Assembly: GCF_014647435.1 (NCBI RefSeq)
Contig: NZ_BMPE01000006.1
Coordinates: forward strand, 62,001-126,000
Direction of reading: 5' to 3'
DNA length: 64,000 bases
From: Deinococcus radiotolerans
GTDB lineage: Bacteria > Deinococcota > Deinococci > Deinococcales > Deinococcaceae
Shown here: positions 10,972 to 22,248 of the stretch, piece after piece
Numbering within the stretch: the first letter of the stretch is position 1
Layout: every line of letters begins with the position of its first letter
Notes under the pieces: generated by a model
What the model was told of the DNA's origin: nothing
The model's database searches: none
The model's input: the letters and a program-made list of their open reading frames with translations, nothing else
Made by a program: the position numbers and the translations under genes

Positions 10972-11598
10972 TCACCGTCCCAGCCGGTCCAGGGCGAGGT
11001 TCAGTTCCAGCACGTTCACGCCGGGTTGCCCCAGGCCCAGCACGCCCCGCTCGGTGTGATCCCGCACCAGCGATTGCACCTGCGCGTCCGTCAGGCCGCG
11101 CGCGCGCGCCACCCGCGCCACCTGCACCGCTGCCCCCGCCGGAGACACGTGCGGGTCGAGGCCACTGCCGCTCGCGGTGAGCAGATCCACCGGAATCTGC
11201 GTGACGGGGATGTTCTCCCGCGCCGCAATGGCCTGCGCCTGGGCCTGCACGCGCTCCCGCAGTGCCGGGTTGCTCACGGCGAGATTGCTGCCCGACGCGT
11301 TCACCGGGTCGTACCCGCTCCCGGCGGCGCTGGGCCGCCCGATGAAGTACCGGTCCCCCGTGAAGGGCTGCCCGATCAGCGCCGAGCCGACCACCCGGCC
11401 CCGGTCGCGGATCAGGGAACCGGTCGCCTGCGCGGGAAACAACGCGCCGCCCAGCGCGGTCGTCACCGCCGGGTACGCGAGGCCGCCCAGCACCAGCCAC
11501 AGCGCCGAGAAGCGCAGCCAAGCGCTCCACCCCGGCTGAGGCGCGTCAGAAAAGTCGGGTTCAGAAAGGACAGGGGAGGGCATGTCGTTCAGGGTCAT
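10972..11598 (-). CDS. kdpC: potassium-transporting ATPase subunit KdpC
   Basis: 208 residues, typical size. One N-terminal membrane helix (FSALWLVLGGLAYPAVTTALGGALF) is followed by a periplasmic domain with SLIRDRGRVVGSALIGQPF, YFIGRPSAAGSGYDPVNASGSNLAVSNP, VDLLTASGSGLDPHVSPAGA and GVNVLELNLALD, all KdpC signatures. It stabilises and activates the KdpFABC complex. An alternative start at Met6 (11583) would shorten it to 203 residues. It is separated from kdpB by a 143-bp spacer with strong inverted repeats, unusual inside an otherwise overlapping operon. Confidence 0.93.
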   Translation of the reverse strand: MTLNDMPSPVLSEPDFSDAPQPGWSAWLRFSALWLVLGGLAYPAVTTALGGALFPAQATGSLIRDRGRVVGSALIGQPFTGDRYFIGRPSAAGSGYDPVNASGSNLAVSNPALRERVQAQAQAIAARENIPVTQIPVDLLTASGSGLDPHVSPAGAAVQVARVARARGLTDAQVQSLVRDHTERGVLGLGQPGVNVLELNLALDRLGR

Positions 11599-11617
11599 GA
11601 TGAAACCTCTTGGGTGA

Positions 11618-11651
11618 GGCGAGTTGGGGGAGCGGTCCCCCAGACCTCGCC
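11618..11651. repeat. inverted repeat between kdpB and kdpC
   Basis: GGCGAG-T-TGGGGGA (11618-11631) pairs with TCCCCCA-GAC-CTCGCC (11636-11651) around a 4-nt loop. A second imperfect repeat (GGTTGAAGGGG / CCCCTCAACC) lies near 11708-11735, and the octamer CCGGAGTC occurs twice in the same spacer. It may modulate transcription or mRNA stability between the two genes. Confidence 0.55.
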
Positions 11652-11741
11652 GGGAAGGTGTGGTGTCCTAGTCCGGAGTCCGTCTGTTCCTAATCGCAGC
11701 CGCTCGGGTTGAAGGGGTTCCTCCCCCCTCAACCGGAGTCG

Positions 11742-13775
11742 TTAAGCGCCAACCAGTCCGAGCAGCACGTCGATGAGCTTGATGCCCACGAACGGCACGA
11801 GCACGCCGCCCAGCCCGTAGATCAGCAGGTTGCGGGCCAGCAGAGCGTCGGCACTGCCGGGCGAGTAACGCACGCCGCGCAGCGCCACCGGAATCAGGGC
11901 CGGGATGACCAGCGCGTTGAAGATCACGGCGGACAGGATCGCGCTCTGCGGGCTGCGCAGGTCCATCACGTTCAGCGGGGCCAGCGCGGGAATCTGCGTG
12001 GCGAACAGCGCGGGGAGGATCGCGAAGTACTTGGCGACGTCGTTCGCGATCGAGAAGGTCGTCAGTGCGCCGCGCGTCATCAGCAGGCCCTTGCCGATCT
12101 CCACGACCTCGATCAGCTTGGTGGGGTCGGAGTCCAGGTCGATCATGTTCGCTGCTTCCTTGGCCGCCTGCGTGCCGCTCTGCATGGCGAGGCCCACGTC
12201 TGCCTGCGCCAGGGCGGGGGCGTCGTTCGTGCCGTCGCCCATCATGGCGACCAGCTTCCCACCGCGCTGCTCCTCGCGGATCATGGCGAGCTTGTCCTCG
12301 GGCGTCGCCTCGGCCAGGAAGCCGTCCACGCCGGCCTCGCGGGCGATCGCCTCGGCGGTCAGGGGGTTGTCCCCGGTGATCATCACGGTGCGCAGCCCCA
12401 TGCGGCGCAGCTGCTCGAAGCGTTCCCGCATGCCGGGCTTCACCACGTCCGACAGGGCCACCACGCCCAGAACGCGTTCGTCCCGGAGCACCACGAGGGG
12501 CGTGCCGCCCGCGCGGGCCACCTCATCCACCAGCGGGGACAGTTCGGTGGGGACGTTGCCGCCCCGCTCGCGGGCCAGGCGGGTGATGCGGTCGGCGGCG
12601 CCCTTGCGGATGCTCACGCCGCCCGCGTCCACGCCGCTCATGCGGGTCTGCGCGGTGAACTCGATGAACGCCGCGTCCGCCGGGGTGGCGGGCGTCACGC
12701 CCTGCGTGCGGGCCAGCGTCACGATGCTCTTGCCTTCCGGGGTGGGGTCCGCCGCCGAGGCCAGCGCCGCCGCGCCCGCCAGTTCCTCGCCGCTCACGCC
12801 GGGCAGCGGCAGGAAGCGCGTCGCCTGACGGTCCCCGACGGTGATCGTGCCGGTCTTGTCGAGCAGCAGGATGTCCACGTCCCCGGCCACCTCGACCGCC
12901 TTACCGCTCTTGGCGATCACGTTCGCCTGCAAGGCCCGGTCCATGCCCGCGATGCCGATGGCGGGCAGCAGACCGCCGATCGTCGTGGGAATCAGGCACA
13001 CGAGCAGCGCTGCGAGCGTCACCACGTCCACTGTCGCCCCCGCGAAGCGCGACAGGGGCAGCAGGGTCGCCACGACGATCAGGAACACCAGCGTCAGTGC
13101 GGCTAGCAGGATCGACAGGGCCAGTTCGTTCGGGGTCTTCTGGCGGCTGGCGCCCTCGACGAGCGCGATCATGCGGTCGAGGAAGCTCTCGCCGGGCTGC
13201 GACGTCACCCGCACCACGATCCGGTCGGACAGCACGCGCGTCCCGCCCGTCACGCCGCTGTGGTCGGTGCCCGCCTCGCGGATCACCGGGGCGCTCTCAC
13301 CCGTGATGGCACTCTCGTCCACCGCCGCCAGCCCCTCGACGACCTCGCCGTCGCCGGGGATCATCTCGCCCGCCTGCACCACGATCACGTCCCCGCGCCG
13401 CAGCCCCGTGCTGGGGATGACCTCCTCGCGGCCGTCCAGCACCCGGCGGGCCGGGGTGTCCTCGCGCGCCGAACGGAGTGTGGCCGCCTGCGCCTTCCCG
13501 CGCGCCTCGGCCAGCCCCTCGGCGAAGTTCGCGAACACCACCGTGAACAGCAGCCAGACCGTCACGCCCGCCGGGTAGCCCCACGCCTGCCCACTCGCGG
13601 CGGCCTGCACGGTCAGCAGCAGCGTCAGCACGCCGCCCAGCAGCACCACGAACATCACCGGGCTGCGCACCATGAAGCGCGGATCGAGTTTCACGAAGGC
13701 GGCCCTCAGCGCGGCGCGCATCAGCGCCGGGGCGAACACGCCCCCCTTCGGGGTTTTCTGCGGCACAGCGGTCAT
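11742..13775 (-). CDS. kdpB: potassium-transporting P-type ATPase, ATP-binding subunit KdpB
   Basis: 677 residues, a normal KdpB. Phosphorylation site [12 protein letters not shown], actuator TGES ([11 protein letters not shown]), hinge [24 protein letters not shown] and [14 protein letters not shown] are all present, along with the KdpB-specific [19 protein letters not shown] loop. It hydrolyses ATP to drive K+ uptake through KdpA. The start chosen is ATG 13775, which overlaps the kdpA stop as ATGA; a longer frame from 13817 would overlap kdpA further and is not supported. Confidence 0.96.
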   Translation of the reverse strand: MTAVPQKTPKGGVFAPALMRAALRAAFVKLDPRFMVRSPVMFVVLLGGVLTLLLTVQAAASGQAWGYPAGVTVWLLFTVVFANFAEGLAEARGKAQAATLRSAREDTPARRVLDGREEVIPSTGLRRGDVIVVQAGEMIPGDGEVVEGLAAVDESAITGESAPVIREAGTDHSGVTGGTRVLSDRIVVRVTSQPGESFLDRMIALVEGASRQKTPNELALSILLAALTLVFLIVVATLLPLSRFAGATVDVVTLAALLVCLIPTTIGGLLPAIGIAGMDRALQANVIAKSGKAVEVAGDVDILLLDKTGTITVGDRQATRFLPLPGVSGEELAGAAALASAADPTPEGKSIVTLARTQGVTPATPADAAFIEFTAQTRMSGVDAGGVSIRKGAADRITRLARERGGNVPTELSPLVDEVARAGGTPLVVLRDERVLGVVALSDVVKPGMRERFEQLRRMGLRTVMITGDNPLTAEAIAREAGVDGFLAEATPEDKLAMIREEQRGGKLVAMMGDGTNDAPALAQADVGLAMQSGTQAAKEAANMIDLDSDPTKLIEVVEIGKGLLMTRGALTTFSIANDVAKYFAILPALFATQIPALAPLNVMDLRSPQSAILSAVIFNALVIPALIPVALRGVRYSPGSADALLARNLLIYGLGGVLVPFVGIKLIDVLLGLVGA

Positions 13776-15571
13776 TTCGTCACGTCCTTCACGAGGGTCA
13801 GGGGGGCCGGACTCCACTGCGGGCCAGTCAGGGACAGCACCTGACCGTCCCTCCGCTCCGTCCGTCCCGTCGGTTGCTGCTTGCTCCGCTCGGGGTCACA
13901 TCCGGGACGTGACCCGCAAAGGGTCATCTGTTCCGCCACCGGGCCCAGCACCAGCGCCGGGGCGAAGTTCAGGAGCTGCAGCAGCAGCATCACGCTCAGG
14001 AGCATCCCGGCGAACACCGGCGTGTCCACCCGTAGCGTCCCGCTGCCTTCAGGCGCGGCGCGTTTGGCGGCCAGCAGGCCCGCGATCGCCAGCGGCCCCA
14101 CGATCGGCAGGAAACGGGCCAGCAGCAGCACCAGCGCGCAGCTGAGGTTCCACCAGGGCGTGTTGTCGCCCAGACCCTCGAAGCCGCTGCCGTTGTTCGC
14201 GAACGCCGAGTTGTACTCGTACAGCACCTGCGACAGCCCGTGGAAGCCGGGGTTTGAGTTGGCCGTGACCGCCGGATTCGCCAGGGCCAGCGCCGTGAAG
14301 CCCAGCACCAGCAGCGGCTGCAGCAGCAGGATCAGTGACGCCAGCTTGATCTCGGGCGCCTCGATCTTCCGGCCGAACAGTTCCGGCGTGCGGCCCACCA
14401 TCAGGCCCGCCACGAACACCGTCAGGATCACGAACACCAGCATGTTGATCAGCCCGACGCCGATGCCTCCGTACACGTCGTTCAGGAACATGCCCAGCTG
14501 CGGCACCAGCCCGCCCAGCGGCGTGAACGAATCCAGCATGCCGTTCACGCTGCCGTTACTCGTCTGCGTGGTCAGCGCGGCCCACAGCGCCGTCGCGTCC
14601 GCACCCAGGCGCACCTCCTTGCCTTCCATGTTCGGGCCCAGCGCGGACAGACCGGCCAGGGCGGCGTTCGGCATCCGCTCGGCGAGCACCGCGCCCAGCA
14701 TCAGCGCCGCCGACAGCGCGCTCATGACGCCCATCAGCACCAGCCCGAAGCGCGGGCGGCGCAGGAACCGGCCGGTCGCCACGACCAGCGCCAGCGGGAA
14801 CAGGATGATGCTGACCGTCTCCAGCAGGTTCGACAGCGGCGTGGGGTTCTCCAGCGGCACCGTCGAGTTCGGCCCGTACCAGCCGCCCCCGTTCGTGCCC
14901 AGCTGCTTGATCGCCACCATCGGCGCGACCGGCCCCACCGGGATGGTCTGCGTGGTCACCGCCTGCCCCCCCACGGTCTGAGGCTGCACCAGCGTCGCCG
15001 TACGCGCGCCCGCGAAGGTGCTCGGCACGCCCTGCCACGTCAGCAGCAGCGCCAGCACCGCCGATGAGACCGTCAGCAGCGCCGCGCCGCGCGTCACGTC
15101 CAGAAAGTAGTTCCCCAGGTGCGCGTCTCCGCGCAGCCCGCGCAGCACCGCGAACAGCGCCGCGAACCCCACCGCCGGGGTGAAGATCTGCAGCGCCGTG
15201 ATGCCCAGCATCTGCGACAGGTACGACAGGCCACTCTGGCCGCTGTAATGCTGCTGGTTCGTGTTCGTGATGAACGACGCCATCGTGTGCACCGCCGTGT
15301 CCCAGCGTAGATTGGCGATGCCGTCCGGGTTCAGCGGCAGGCCTCCCTGCAGCAGGTAGGTGGCCAGCGCCACCAGCCCCACGATCACGTTCGTGCCCAG
15401 CAGCGCCCCCACGTACGCGCGCCACGACATGCCCCGCGCGGCGTCCACGCCGCACGCGCGCAGCAGCCCCGCCGTCATCCGGGGCGCCGGGGCCTCCATC
15501 AGCCGGGCCATGAACAGCCCCAGGGGAAGGGCTAGCGCCAGCGCCAGCCCGTAGGTGAGCAGGATATCCAT
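13772..15571 (-). CDS. kdpA: potassium-transporting ATPase channel subunit KdpA, with C-terminal extension
   Basis: 599 residues; the family is usually ~555-570. Selectivity-filter regions are recognisable ([40 protein letters not shown]), along with many membrane helices. The family's normal end ([16 protein letters not shown]) is reached near residue 549, but about 50 further hydrophilic residues follow, encoded by 13924-13772. That stretch contains an inverted repeat (GGGTCAC at 13893-13899, GTGACCC at 13909-13915) and looks like inserted DNA captured as coding sequence. Both ends overlap neighbours by ATGA (kdpF, kdpB), indicating tight coupling. Confidence 0.94.
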   Translation of the reverse strand: MDILLTYGLALALALPLGLFMARLMEAPAPRMTAGLLRACGVDAARGMSWRAYVGALLGTNVIVGLVALATYLLQGGLPLNPDGIANLRWDTAVHTMASFITNTNQQHYSGQSGLSYLSQMLGITALQIFTPAVGFAALFAVLRGLRGDAHLGNYFLDVTRGAALLTVSSAVLALLLTWQGVPSTFAGARTATLVQPQTVGGQAVTTQTIPVGPVAPMVAIKQLGTNGGGWYGPNSTVPLENPTPLSNLLETVSIILFPLALVVATGRFLRRPRFGLVLMGVMSALSAALMLGAVLAERMPNAALAGLSALGPNMEGKEVRLGADATALWAALTTQTSNGSVNGMLDSFTPLGGLVPQLGMFLNDVYGGIGVGLINMLVFVILTVFVAGLMVGRTPELFGRKIEAPEIKLASLILLLQPLLVLGFTALALANPAVTANSNPGFHGLSQVLYEYNSAFANNGSGFEGLGDNTPWWNLSCALVLLLARFLPIVGPLAIAGLLAAKRAAPEGSGTLRVDTPVFAGMLLSVMLLLQLLNFAPALVLGPVAEQMTLCGSRPGCDPERSKQQPTGRTERRDGQVLSLTGPQWSPAPLTLVKDVTK

Positions 15572-15651
15572 CAGAACCGTTCCGCCTTCACCAGGGCGTA
15601 CAGCAGATACGCGCCCAGCGCCAGCACCAGAATGAGAAGCAGTGCGTTCAT
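15571..15651 (-). CDS. kdpF: KdpF small membrane subunit
   Basis: 26 residues made of a single hydrophobic helix (LLLILVLALGAYLLYALV) ending KAERF, the standard KdpF form. It stabilises the KdpABC complex. First gene of the operon; its stop overlaps the kdpA start (ATGA). Confidence 0.88.
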   Translation of the reverse strand: MNALLLILVLALGAYLLYALVKAERF

Positions 15652-15771
15652 GCCGCCCAGCCTGCGCCGCCCCCCCACCCGGGCGGTATGCTCCGACCGG
15701 CCCACCCCCCTGGCCAGATGGCCAGTCCCCACGCCGCCCACCGCGCCCCTACGCTGAACGCCAGACGCCAC

Positions 15772-17298
15772 ATGACCACCCCAGCCACCCCTGACCCGGC
15801 CACCCCCACCACCCCGGAACGCAGCGAACGCCGCCTGCTGGCCGCCAGCGCGGGCCTGATCACCGCCATCGTCCTGACGGACATCCTCACCCCGGCGTCC
15901 CTGGTCATCGGCACCCTGGTCAGCGCCCCGCTGGCCCTGGCCGCGCTGGGCGCCACGCGGCGCGCCACCGTGAACCTCACCGCGCTGGCCGTCACCGGGA
16001 ATGTCCTGGCGGGCCTCGTGAACGCCACGCGGGACGGCGCGACCCCCACCGACCTCGGCAACCGCGCCGTGAGCATCCTCGCCGCGCTGCTCGTGGGCGT
16101 CCTGAGCCTGCGCGCGCGTGAGGCCGCCACCCGCGCCGCCCGCCTGCACGAGGAGGAACGCCGCCTCCAGCGCGAACGCGCCCTGCGCGCCCTGATCGAG
16201 GCGGTCAGCGGTCCCCTCACCCAGGCGCAGTTCGTGACGCGCGCCGCTCACGCCCTCCAGGCCCTGACCGGCGCGGCCGCCGTCGAGATCGGCAGCGTTG
16301 ACCGCGCCGTGCTGCGCGAACCCCACGCCTACACCGGCCCTGGCGAGGGCAGCCTGGGCCGCCGCCTGCCCCTGGACCTGCTGGCCCGCCCCGCCACCCG
16401 CGACCCAGGGCAGGAGAGACCTGATCAGGTGTGGGCGGTCGGCGGCGGCGACACCTTTGTGGCCCGCCTCACCCGCCCCAGCGACCCGGAACTCCTGATC
16501 CTCCTCACCCGCCCCGCCGCCCCCCCCGACCAGCTCTCGGAAGCCGTGCAGACCCTCCAGCCACTGCTGGACCGCACCGCGCTGCTCGACGACCTGCACG
16601 CCCGGCAGGCCCAGCTCCAGGAACGCGGGGAGCTCCTCCAGGACCTCATCTACTCCTTCAGTCACGACCTGCGCACCCCGCTCATGGCGAACGCCGTGAA
16701 CATGCGCTCGGCCCTGAAAGGCGCCTACGGTCCCCTCCCGGACGACTACGCCGCCACGCTCCGCAACGGCCTGGACGCCAACGCCGCCCTGCTCACCCTG
16801 GCCGATCAGCTGCTCCTGGTCGCCAAGTACGAGAGCGGCGAGGAGGACAGCGAACTCCAGAGCGTGCCGCTGCGGGACCTCGTCCTGAACGTCACCGAGC
16901 AGCTCCAGTCCACTGCCGCCGCGCGCGGCGTGACCATCGAACCCACCCTGGACGGCGCGCGCGTCCCCGGACGCAAACACGACCTGCGCCGCGCCGTGCA
17001 GAACCTCCTCGACAACGCCGTCCGCTACGCCCCGCCCGGCAGCGCCGTGCACGTCACCCTGGCCCGGGCGGACGGCGAGGCGATCCTCAGCATCCTCGAC
17101 AGCGGCCCCGGCGTCAGCGCGCCGCGCGTCCCCACCCTCTTCCAGCGCTTCCGCTCCGGCGGCGCCGGCGGCGGCACCGGCCTGGGCCTGTACCTCACCC
17201 GCCGCATCGCCGAACGCCACGGCGGGACCGTCACGTACGCCCGCACCGCCCGCACCCAGAGCGTCTTCACCCTCACCCTGCCCCTGGAGGACGCATGA
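15772..17298 (+). CDS. membrane sensor histidine kinase divergent from kdp
   Basis: 508 residues. Four hydrophobic helices occupy about residues 20-115, then a coiled coil (ARLHEEERRLQRERALRALIEAV) and a GAF-like region. HisKA follows with FSHDLRTPLMANAV (phospho-acceptor His), then HATPase_c with NLLDNAVRYAPPG (N box), ILDSGPGVS (G1), FQRFRSG (F) and GGGTGLGLYLTRRI (G2). It lacks the KdpD-N and Usp domains, which are encoded separately at 9868-10938. ATG 15772 lies 16 nt after TACGCT (15750-15755); upstream in-frame starts would precede that -10. A response regulator follows 25 bp downstream. Likely role is K+-limitation or osmotic sensing for kdpFABC (context inference). Confidence 0.87.
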   Translation: MTTPATPDPATPTTPERSERRLLAASAGLITAIVLTDILTPASLVIGTLVSAPLALAALGATRRATVNLTALAVTGNVLAGLVNATRDGATPTDLGNRAVSILAALLVGVLSLRAREAATRAARLHEEERRLQRERALRALIEAVSGPLTQAQFVTRAAHALQALTGAAAVEIGSVDRAVLREPHAYTGPGEGSLGRRLPLDLLARPATRDPGQERPDQVWAVGGGDTFVARLTRPSDPELLILLTRPAAPPDQLSEAVQTLQPLLDRTALLDDLHARQAQLQERGELLQDLIYSFSHDLRTPLMANAVNMRSALKGAYGPLPDDYAATLRNGLDANAALLTLADQLLLVAKYESGEEDSELQSVPLRDLVLNVTEQLQSTAAARGVTIEPTLDGARVPGRKHDLRRAVQNLLDNAVRYAPPGSAVHVTLARADGEAILSILDSGPGVSAPRVPTLFQRFRSGGAGGGTGLGLYLTRRIAERHGGTVTYARTARTQSVFTLTLPLEDA

Positions 17299-17323
17299 CC
17301 GCATCCCCCCACCGGAACCCCGC

Positions 17324-17962
17324 GTGATCACCCACGTCCTGCTCGTCGAGGATCACGCCTTCACCCGCGACGGCCTGCGCGCCGCCATCAACCTCGAACT
17401 CGACCTGCGCGTCACCGCCGAGGCCCGCAGCGGCGAGGAGGCCCTGGACGTCCTGGCCCGCACCCAGACCGGGCCGCAACCCGTCCACGTCGCCGTGCTC
17501 GATATTGGCCTGCCCGGCATGGACGGCATCCAGACCGCCGCCGAGATCGGCCGCCGCTACCCGCAGGTCCGCATGGTGATGCTCACCGCGCACGACCTGC
17601 GCGACGAGGTGCTGGCCGCGCTGGCGTCCGGTGCGCACGCCTACTGTCTCAAGAGCGCCGACCCGGACCTGCTGCTGCTCGGCATCCGCGCCGCGGCATC
17701 CGGCAGCGCGTACCTCGATCCGCAGATCGCGCACCACGTGCTGGGCAGCATCCGTACGCCCCACGCGACCTCACCCCTCACCCCACGCGAGACCGAGGTG
17801 TTGCGCCTCATCGCCGACGGGCAGGGCAACCGCGACATTGCCGCCAGCCTGGGCATCAGCGTCAGCACCGTGAAACTCCACGTGCAGGAGATCCTCGTGA
17901 AACTCCACGCCGCCGACCGCACCCAGGCCGCCGTGCAGGCGCTCCGGCAGGGCCTGCTGTAG
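17324..17962 (+). CDS. NarL/FixJ-family response regulator
   Basis: 212 residues. The receiver domain has acidic residues in LLVEDHAFTRDG, phospho-acceptor Asp in VAVLDIGLPGMDG, Thr in MLTAHD and Lys in CLKSADP. The C-terminal LuxR-type HTH is SPLTPRETEVLRLIADGQGNRDIAASLGISVSTVKLHV. It is paired with the HisKA-type kinase just upstream; NarL-type regulators are usually partnered with HisKA_3 kinases, and KdpE is normally OmpR-type, so this pairing is unusual. Start GTG 17324; the ATG at 17295 is out of frame and overlaps the kinase stop. Confidence 0.88.
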   Translation: MITHVLLVEDHAFTRDGLRAAINLELDLRVTAEARSGEEALDVLARTQTGPQPVHVAVLDIGLPGMDGIQTAAEIGRRYPQVRMVMLTAHDLRDEVLAALASGAHAYCLKSADPDLLLLGIRAAASGSAYLDPQIAHHVLGSIRTPHATSPLTPRETEVLRLIADGQGNRDIAASLGISVSTVKLHVQEILVKLHAADRTQAAVQALRQGLL

Positions 17963-17966
17963 CCCT

Positions 17967-18389
17967 CTAGCGCCGCGCGATCACCAGCAGGCCCGACACG
18001 ATCAGCCCCGCGCCCACCAGCATGCGCGGCGTGATGTGCTCCCGCAGCAACCACGCCGCCAGGATCATCGCCACGACCACGCTGCCCTTGTCGATCAGCG
18101 CGACCGTCGCCACGTCCCCCACCTTCAGCGCCTTGTAATAGAAGATCCATGACAGCGCCGTCGTCACGCCGGACGCGCCCAGCCACCACAGGTTCACGGC
18201 CCGCACGCCTGCCACGTCCCGCCAGGGCACGAACAGCGCCGCGAACAGCAGCACGAACACGAAGACGAACACCGTCCGGATCGTCAGGCCCAGCTCGCCG
18301 CTGATGCCGGCCAGACCCTGCTTCGCGATCACGGACGTGAACCCCGCGAAGAACATGGACAGCACCGCCCAGAAGATCCACTGAGGCAT
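17967..18389 (-). CDS. EamA-like small transporter (half-size DMT protein)
   Basis: 140 residues with about five hydrophobic helices, the size of a single EamA repeat. WIFWAVLSMFFAGFTSVIAKQGL is the typical first helix and FYYKALKVGDVATVALIDKGSVVVAMILAAW the conserved middle. Such proteins are drug/metabolite-superfamily transporters thought to dimerise; the substrate is unknown. The start ATG 18389 is 6 nt downstream of TACACT (minus strand, 18401-18396), so it is probably leaderless; longer frames lack support. It converges with the response regulator gene with a 4-bp gap. Confidence 0.83.
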   Translation of the reverse strand: MPQWIFWAVLSMFFAGFTSVIAKQGLAGISGELGLTIRTVFVFVFVLLFAALFVPWRDVAGVRAVNLWWLGASGVTTALSWIFYYKALKVGDVATVALIDKGSVVVAMILAAWLLREHITPRMLVGAGLIVSGLLVIARR

Positions 18390-18462
18390 ACCGGCAGTGT
18401 AGAGGCTCAGGAGCCGCAGGCGCGCCTCCCGGCGAGCGGCACAGGCCACAGAAGACGACGAA

Positions 18463-18491
18463 GCTGGCCCGGCAGAAGATGCCGGGCCAGC
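18463..18491 (-). terminator. hairpin after ppsA
   Basis: Perfect 12-bp stem GCTGGCCCGGCA (18463-18474) / TGCCGGGCCAGC (18480-18491) with a 5-nt loop, 13 bp downstream of the ppsA stop on its strand. Confidence 0.7.
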
Positions 18492-18504
18492 CCTGCGGGA
18501 GGCC

Positions 18505-20868
<2,364 letters not shown>

Positions 20869-21051
20869 TGGTTTTCACCGTTCCTGCGAAGATCCAGCGC
20901 ACTGGAAAGGGGCGAATTAGTGTGTCCTGCTCCCCCCACCTTACCGGACGCCGCTCCCCCGCGCAGCCACCCACCGGGTAACACCCGGCCATACGTCCAG
21001 ACAGCCCGAACCCGGCAGGACCCACCCGCCCCCGCATGTCACGCTGAACCC

Positions 21052-21864
21052 ATGCCTGAACCCCGCACCGTCGTGATCGTCAGCGACCACACCGGCCTCA
21101 CCGCCGAGAACATGGCCCGCGCCCTCCTCGCCCACTTCCCCAGCCAGCCTCTACGCTACCTGCGCCGTCCCTTCACCGCCGATCATCAGGCTGCCCGCGC
21201 CGTCTGCCGCGAAGTCACCGCCCTGCACGACCGCGGCGAACACCCCATCATCTTCACCACCGTCACCCAACCCGACGTCCTGCACGAACTCCAGACCGCA
21301 CCTGCCGAGGTCTTCGACCTCCTCGGCCCAGGCCTGAGCACCCTGGAGACGCAGTTCGGCACACCCGCCGTCCGCCAGATCGGCCGGCACCACGACATGC
21401 ACGACAGCGAAGCGTACCTCTCCCGCATGGACGCCCTCGACTTCGCGCTCGCCACCGACGACGGCATCGGCGACAAACAGTACGGCCTGAGCGACGTCAT
21501 CCTGGTGGGCGTCTCCCGCGCCGGCAAGACCCCCACCAGCCTCTTCCTCGCCCTCCAGCACGGCGTCCGCGCCAGCAACTACCCCCTCGCCGAGGACGAC
21601 TTCGACCGCACCGGCCTCCCCATCCCCCTCGAACCGCACCGACACAAACTCCACGGCCTCACCATCGACCCGCGCCGCCTCCACGCGATCCGCACCCAGC
21701 GCAAACCCGGCAGCCGCTACGCCAGCCTCGAACAGTGCGAACACGAGGTCCGCCGCGCCGAACGCCTCTTCCAGCGCGCGGGCATTCCAGTCCGCGACAC
21801 CACCAGCGCCAGCGTCGAGGAGATCGCCGCCGCCATCCTCAGCGCCCTGCGCGCCAGTCAGTAA
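21052..21864 (+). CDS. ppsR: PEP synthase regulatory protein (kinase/pyrophosphorylase, DUF299)
   Basis: 270 residues. [19 protein letters not shown] at the N-terminus and the P-loop-like [16 protein letters not shown] identify the DUF299/PSRP family, which uses ADP to phosphorylate and inactivate PEP synthase and removes the phosphate with Pi (family knowledge). It is divergently paired with ppsA, the standard arrangement. ATG 21052 is chosen over the frame start at 20920 because homology begins there and CACGCT (21040-21045) sits 6 nt upstream in the leaderless -10 position. Confidence 0.92.
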   Translation: MPEPRTVVIVSDHTGLTAENMARALLAHFPSQPLRYLRRPFTADHQAARAVCREVTALHDRGEHPIIFTTVTQPDVLHELQTAPAEVFDLLGPGLSTLETQFGTPAVRQIGRHHDMHDSEAYLSRMDALDFALATDDGIGDKQYGLSDVILVGVSRAGKTPTSLFLALQHGVRASNYPLAEDDFDRTGLPIPLEPHRHKLHGLTIDPRRLHAIRTQRKPGSRYASLEQCEHEVRRAERLFQRAGIPVRDTTSASVEEIAAAILSALRASQ

Positions 21865-21888
21865 ACCCAGCCAATAAACAACGCGGCC

Positions 21889-21918
21889 GGGGGTTCCGGC
21901 TGCACGCCCGGAACCCCC
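21889..21918 (+). terminator. hairpin after ppsR
   Basis: Perfect 11-bp stem GGGGGTTCCGG (21889-21899) / CCGGAACCCCC (21908-21918), 8-nt loop, 25 bp after the stop; no U-tract. Confidence 0.65.
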
Positions 21919-21936
21919 AGAGTCAGAGAAAACGCA

Positions 21937-22021
21937 AGAAGACGAAAGAGAAGACGCTGAAGAAGACGAAAGAGAAGACAAGCTGGAAAACGAATCAGGA
22001 AGACGCTGGAGAAGACGCTCG
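21937..22021. repeat. GAAGAC-rich tandem repeat
   Basis: A 19-bp unit beginning AGAAGACGAAAG is present at 21937-21955 and again at 21961-21979 (24-bp period), followed by degenerate copies; GAAGAC occurs six times in about 85 bp. The purine-rich strand is the + strand. It lies between the ppsR terminator and the end of the small peptide gene. No protein-coding role is convincing. Confidence 0.7.
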
Positions 22022-22050
22022 ACTCAAAACCGCGAACGAAGAAGGTGAAG

Positions 22051-22182
22051 TTATTTGGTGTTGCTGGCTGGCCCTTGACCAGTGATACAGCAGTCAAGTT
22101 CAGTATGGAGATCGGGCGCAGCCTTGACCTGTGTTAGTAGGAACAAGACAAGAATAACGCTACGTCCAAAAATACTCTTCAT
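22051..22182 (-). CDS. 43-residue secreted peptide precursor (candidate signalling peptide)
   Basis: A short frame with a strong ribosome-binding site: GGAGG ends 9 nt before ATG 22182. The product has a textbook signal sequence (MKSIFGRSVILVLFLL, then TQVKA-A, a plausible signal-peptidase site after residue 21), leaving a ~22-residue mature tail beginning APDLHTE, with adjacent Cys31-Cys32, and ending in Lys43. It lies 120 bp downstream of, and on the same strand as, the TPR/BTAD regulator gene. An upstream inverted repeat and a terminator hairpin separate the two, so it probably has its own promoter. Regulator-then-exported-peptide gene order recalls RRNPP pheromone pairs such as PlcR/PapR, but the DNA-binding domain here is BTAD-type; the signalling role is inference. 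Codon use is AT-richer than the window. Confidence 0.55.
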   Translation of the reverse strand: MKSIFGRSVILVLFLLTQVKAAPDLHTELDCCITGQGPASNTK

Positions 22183-22248
22183 ATTTCTTAACCTCCGGAC
22201 TTGCTTGACTGAAGCTAGTGTGGCAGAAGGGTGGTTAACTGACGGCCA

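Noticed and set aside
11709..13106. A 465-codon + strand frame antisense to kdpB
   Set aside because: His/Arg/Gln-rich shadow of kdpB without domain similarity.
15571..17331. A 586-codon minus-strand frame over the histidine kinase
   Set aside because: Composition typical of a shadow frame (Gly/Val/Ala-rich, no motifs); only its final 26 codons are real, as kdpF.
21937..22021. CRISPR array
   Set aside because: The units are contiguous or degenerate with no unique spacers of regular length.
21735..22085. A + strand ORF reading the GAAGAC repeat as Lys/Thr-rich protein
   Set aside because: It begins inside ppsR out of frame, crosses the ppsR terminator, and lacks a ribosome-binding site.
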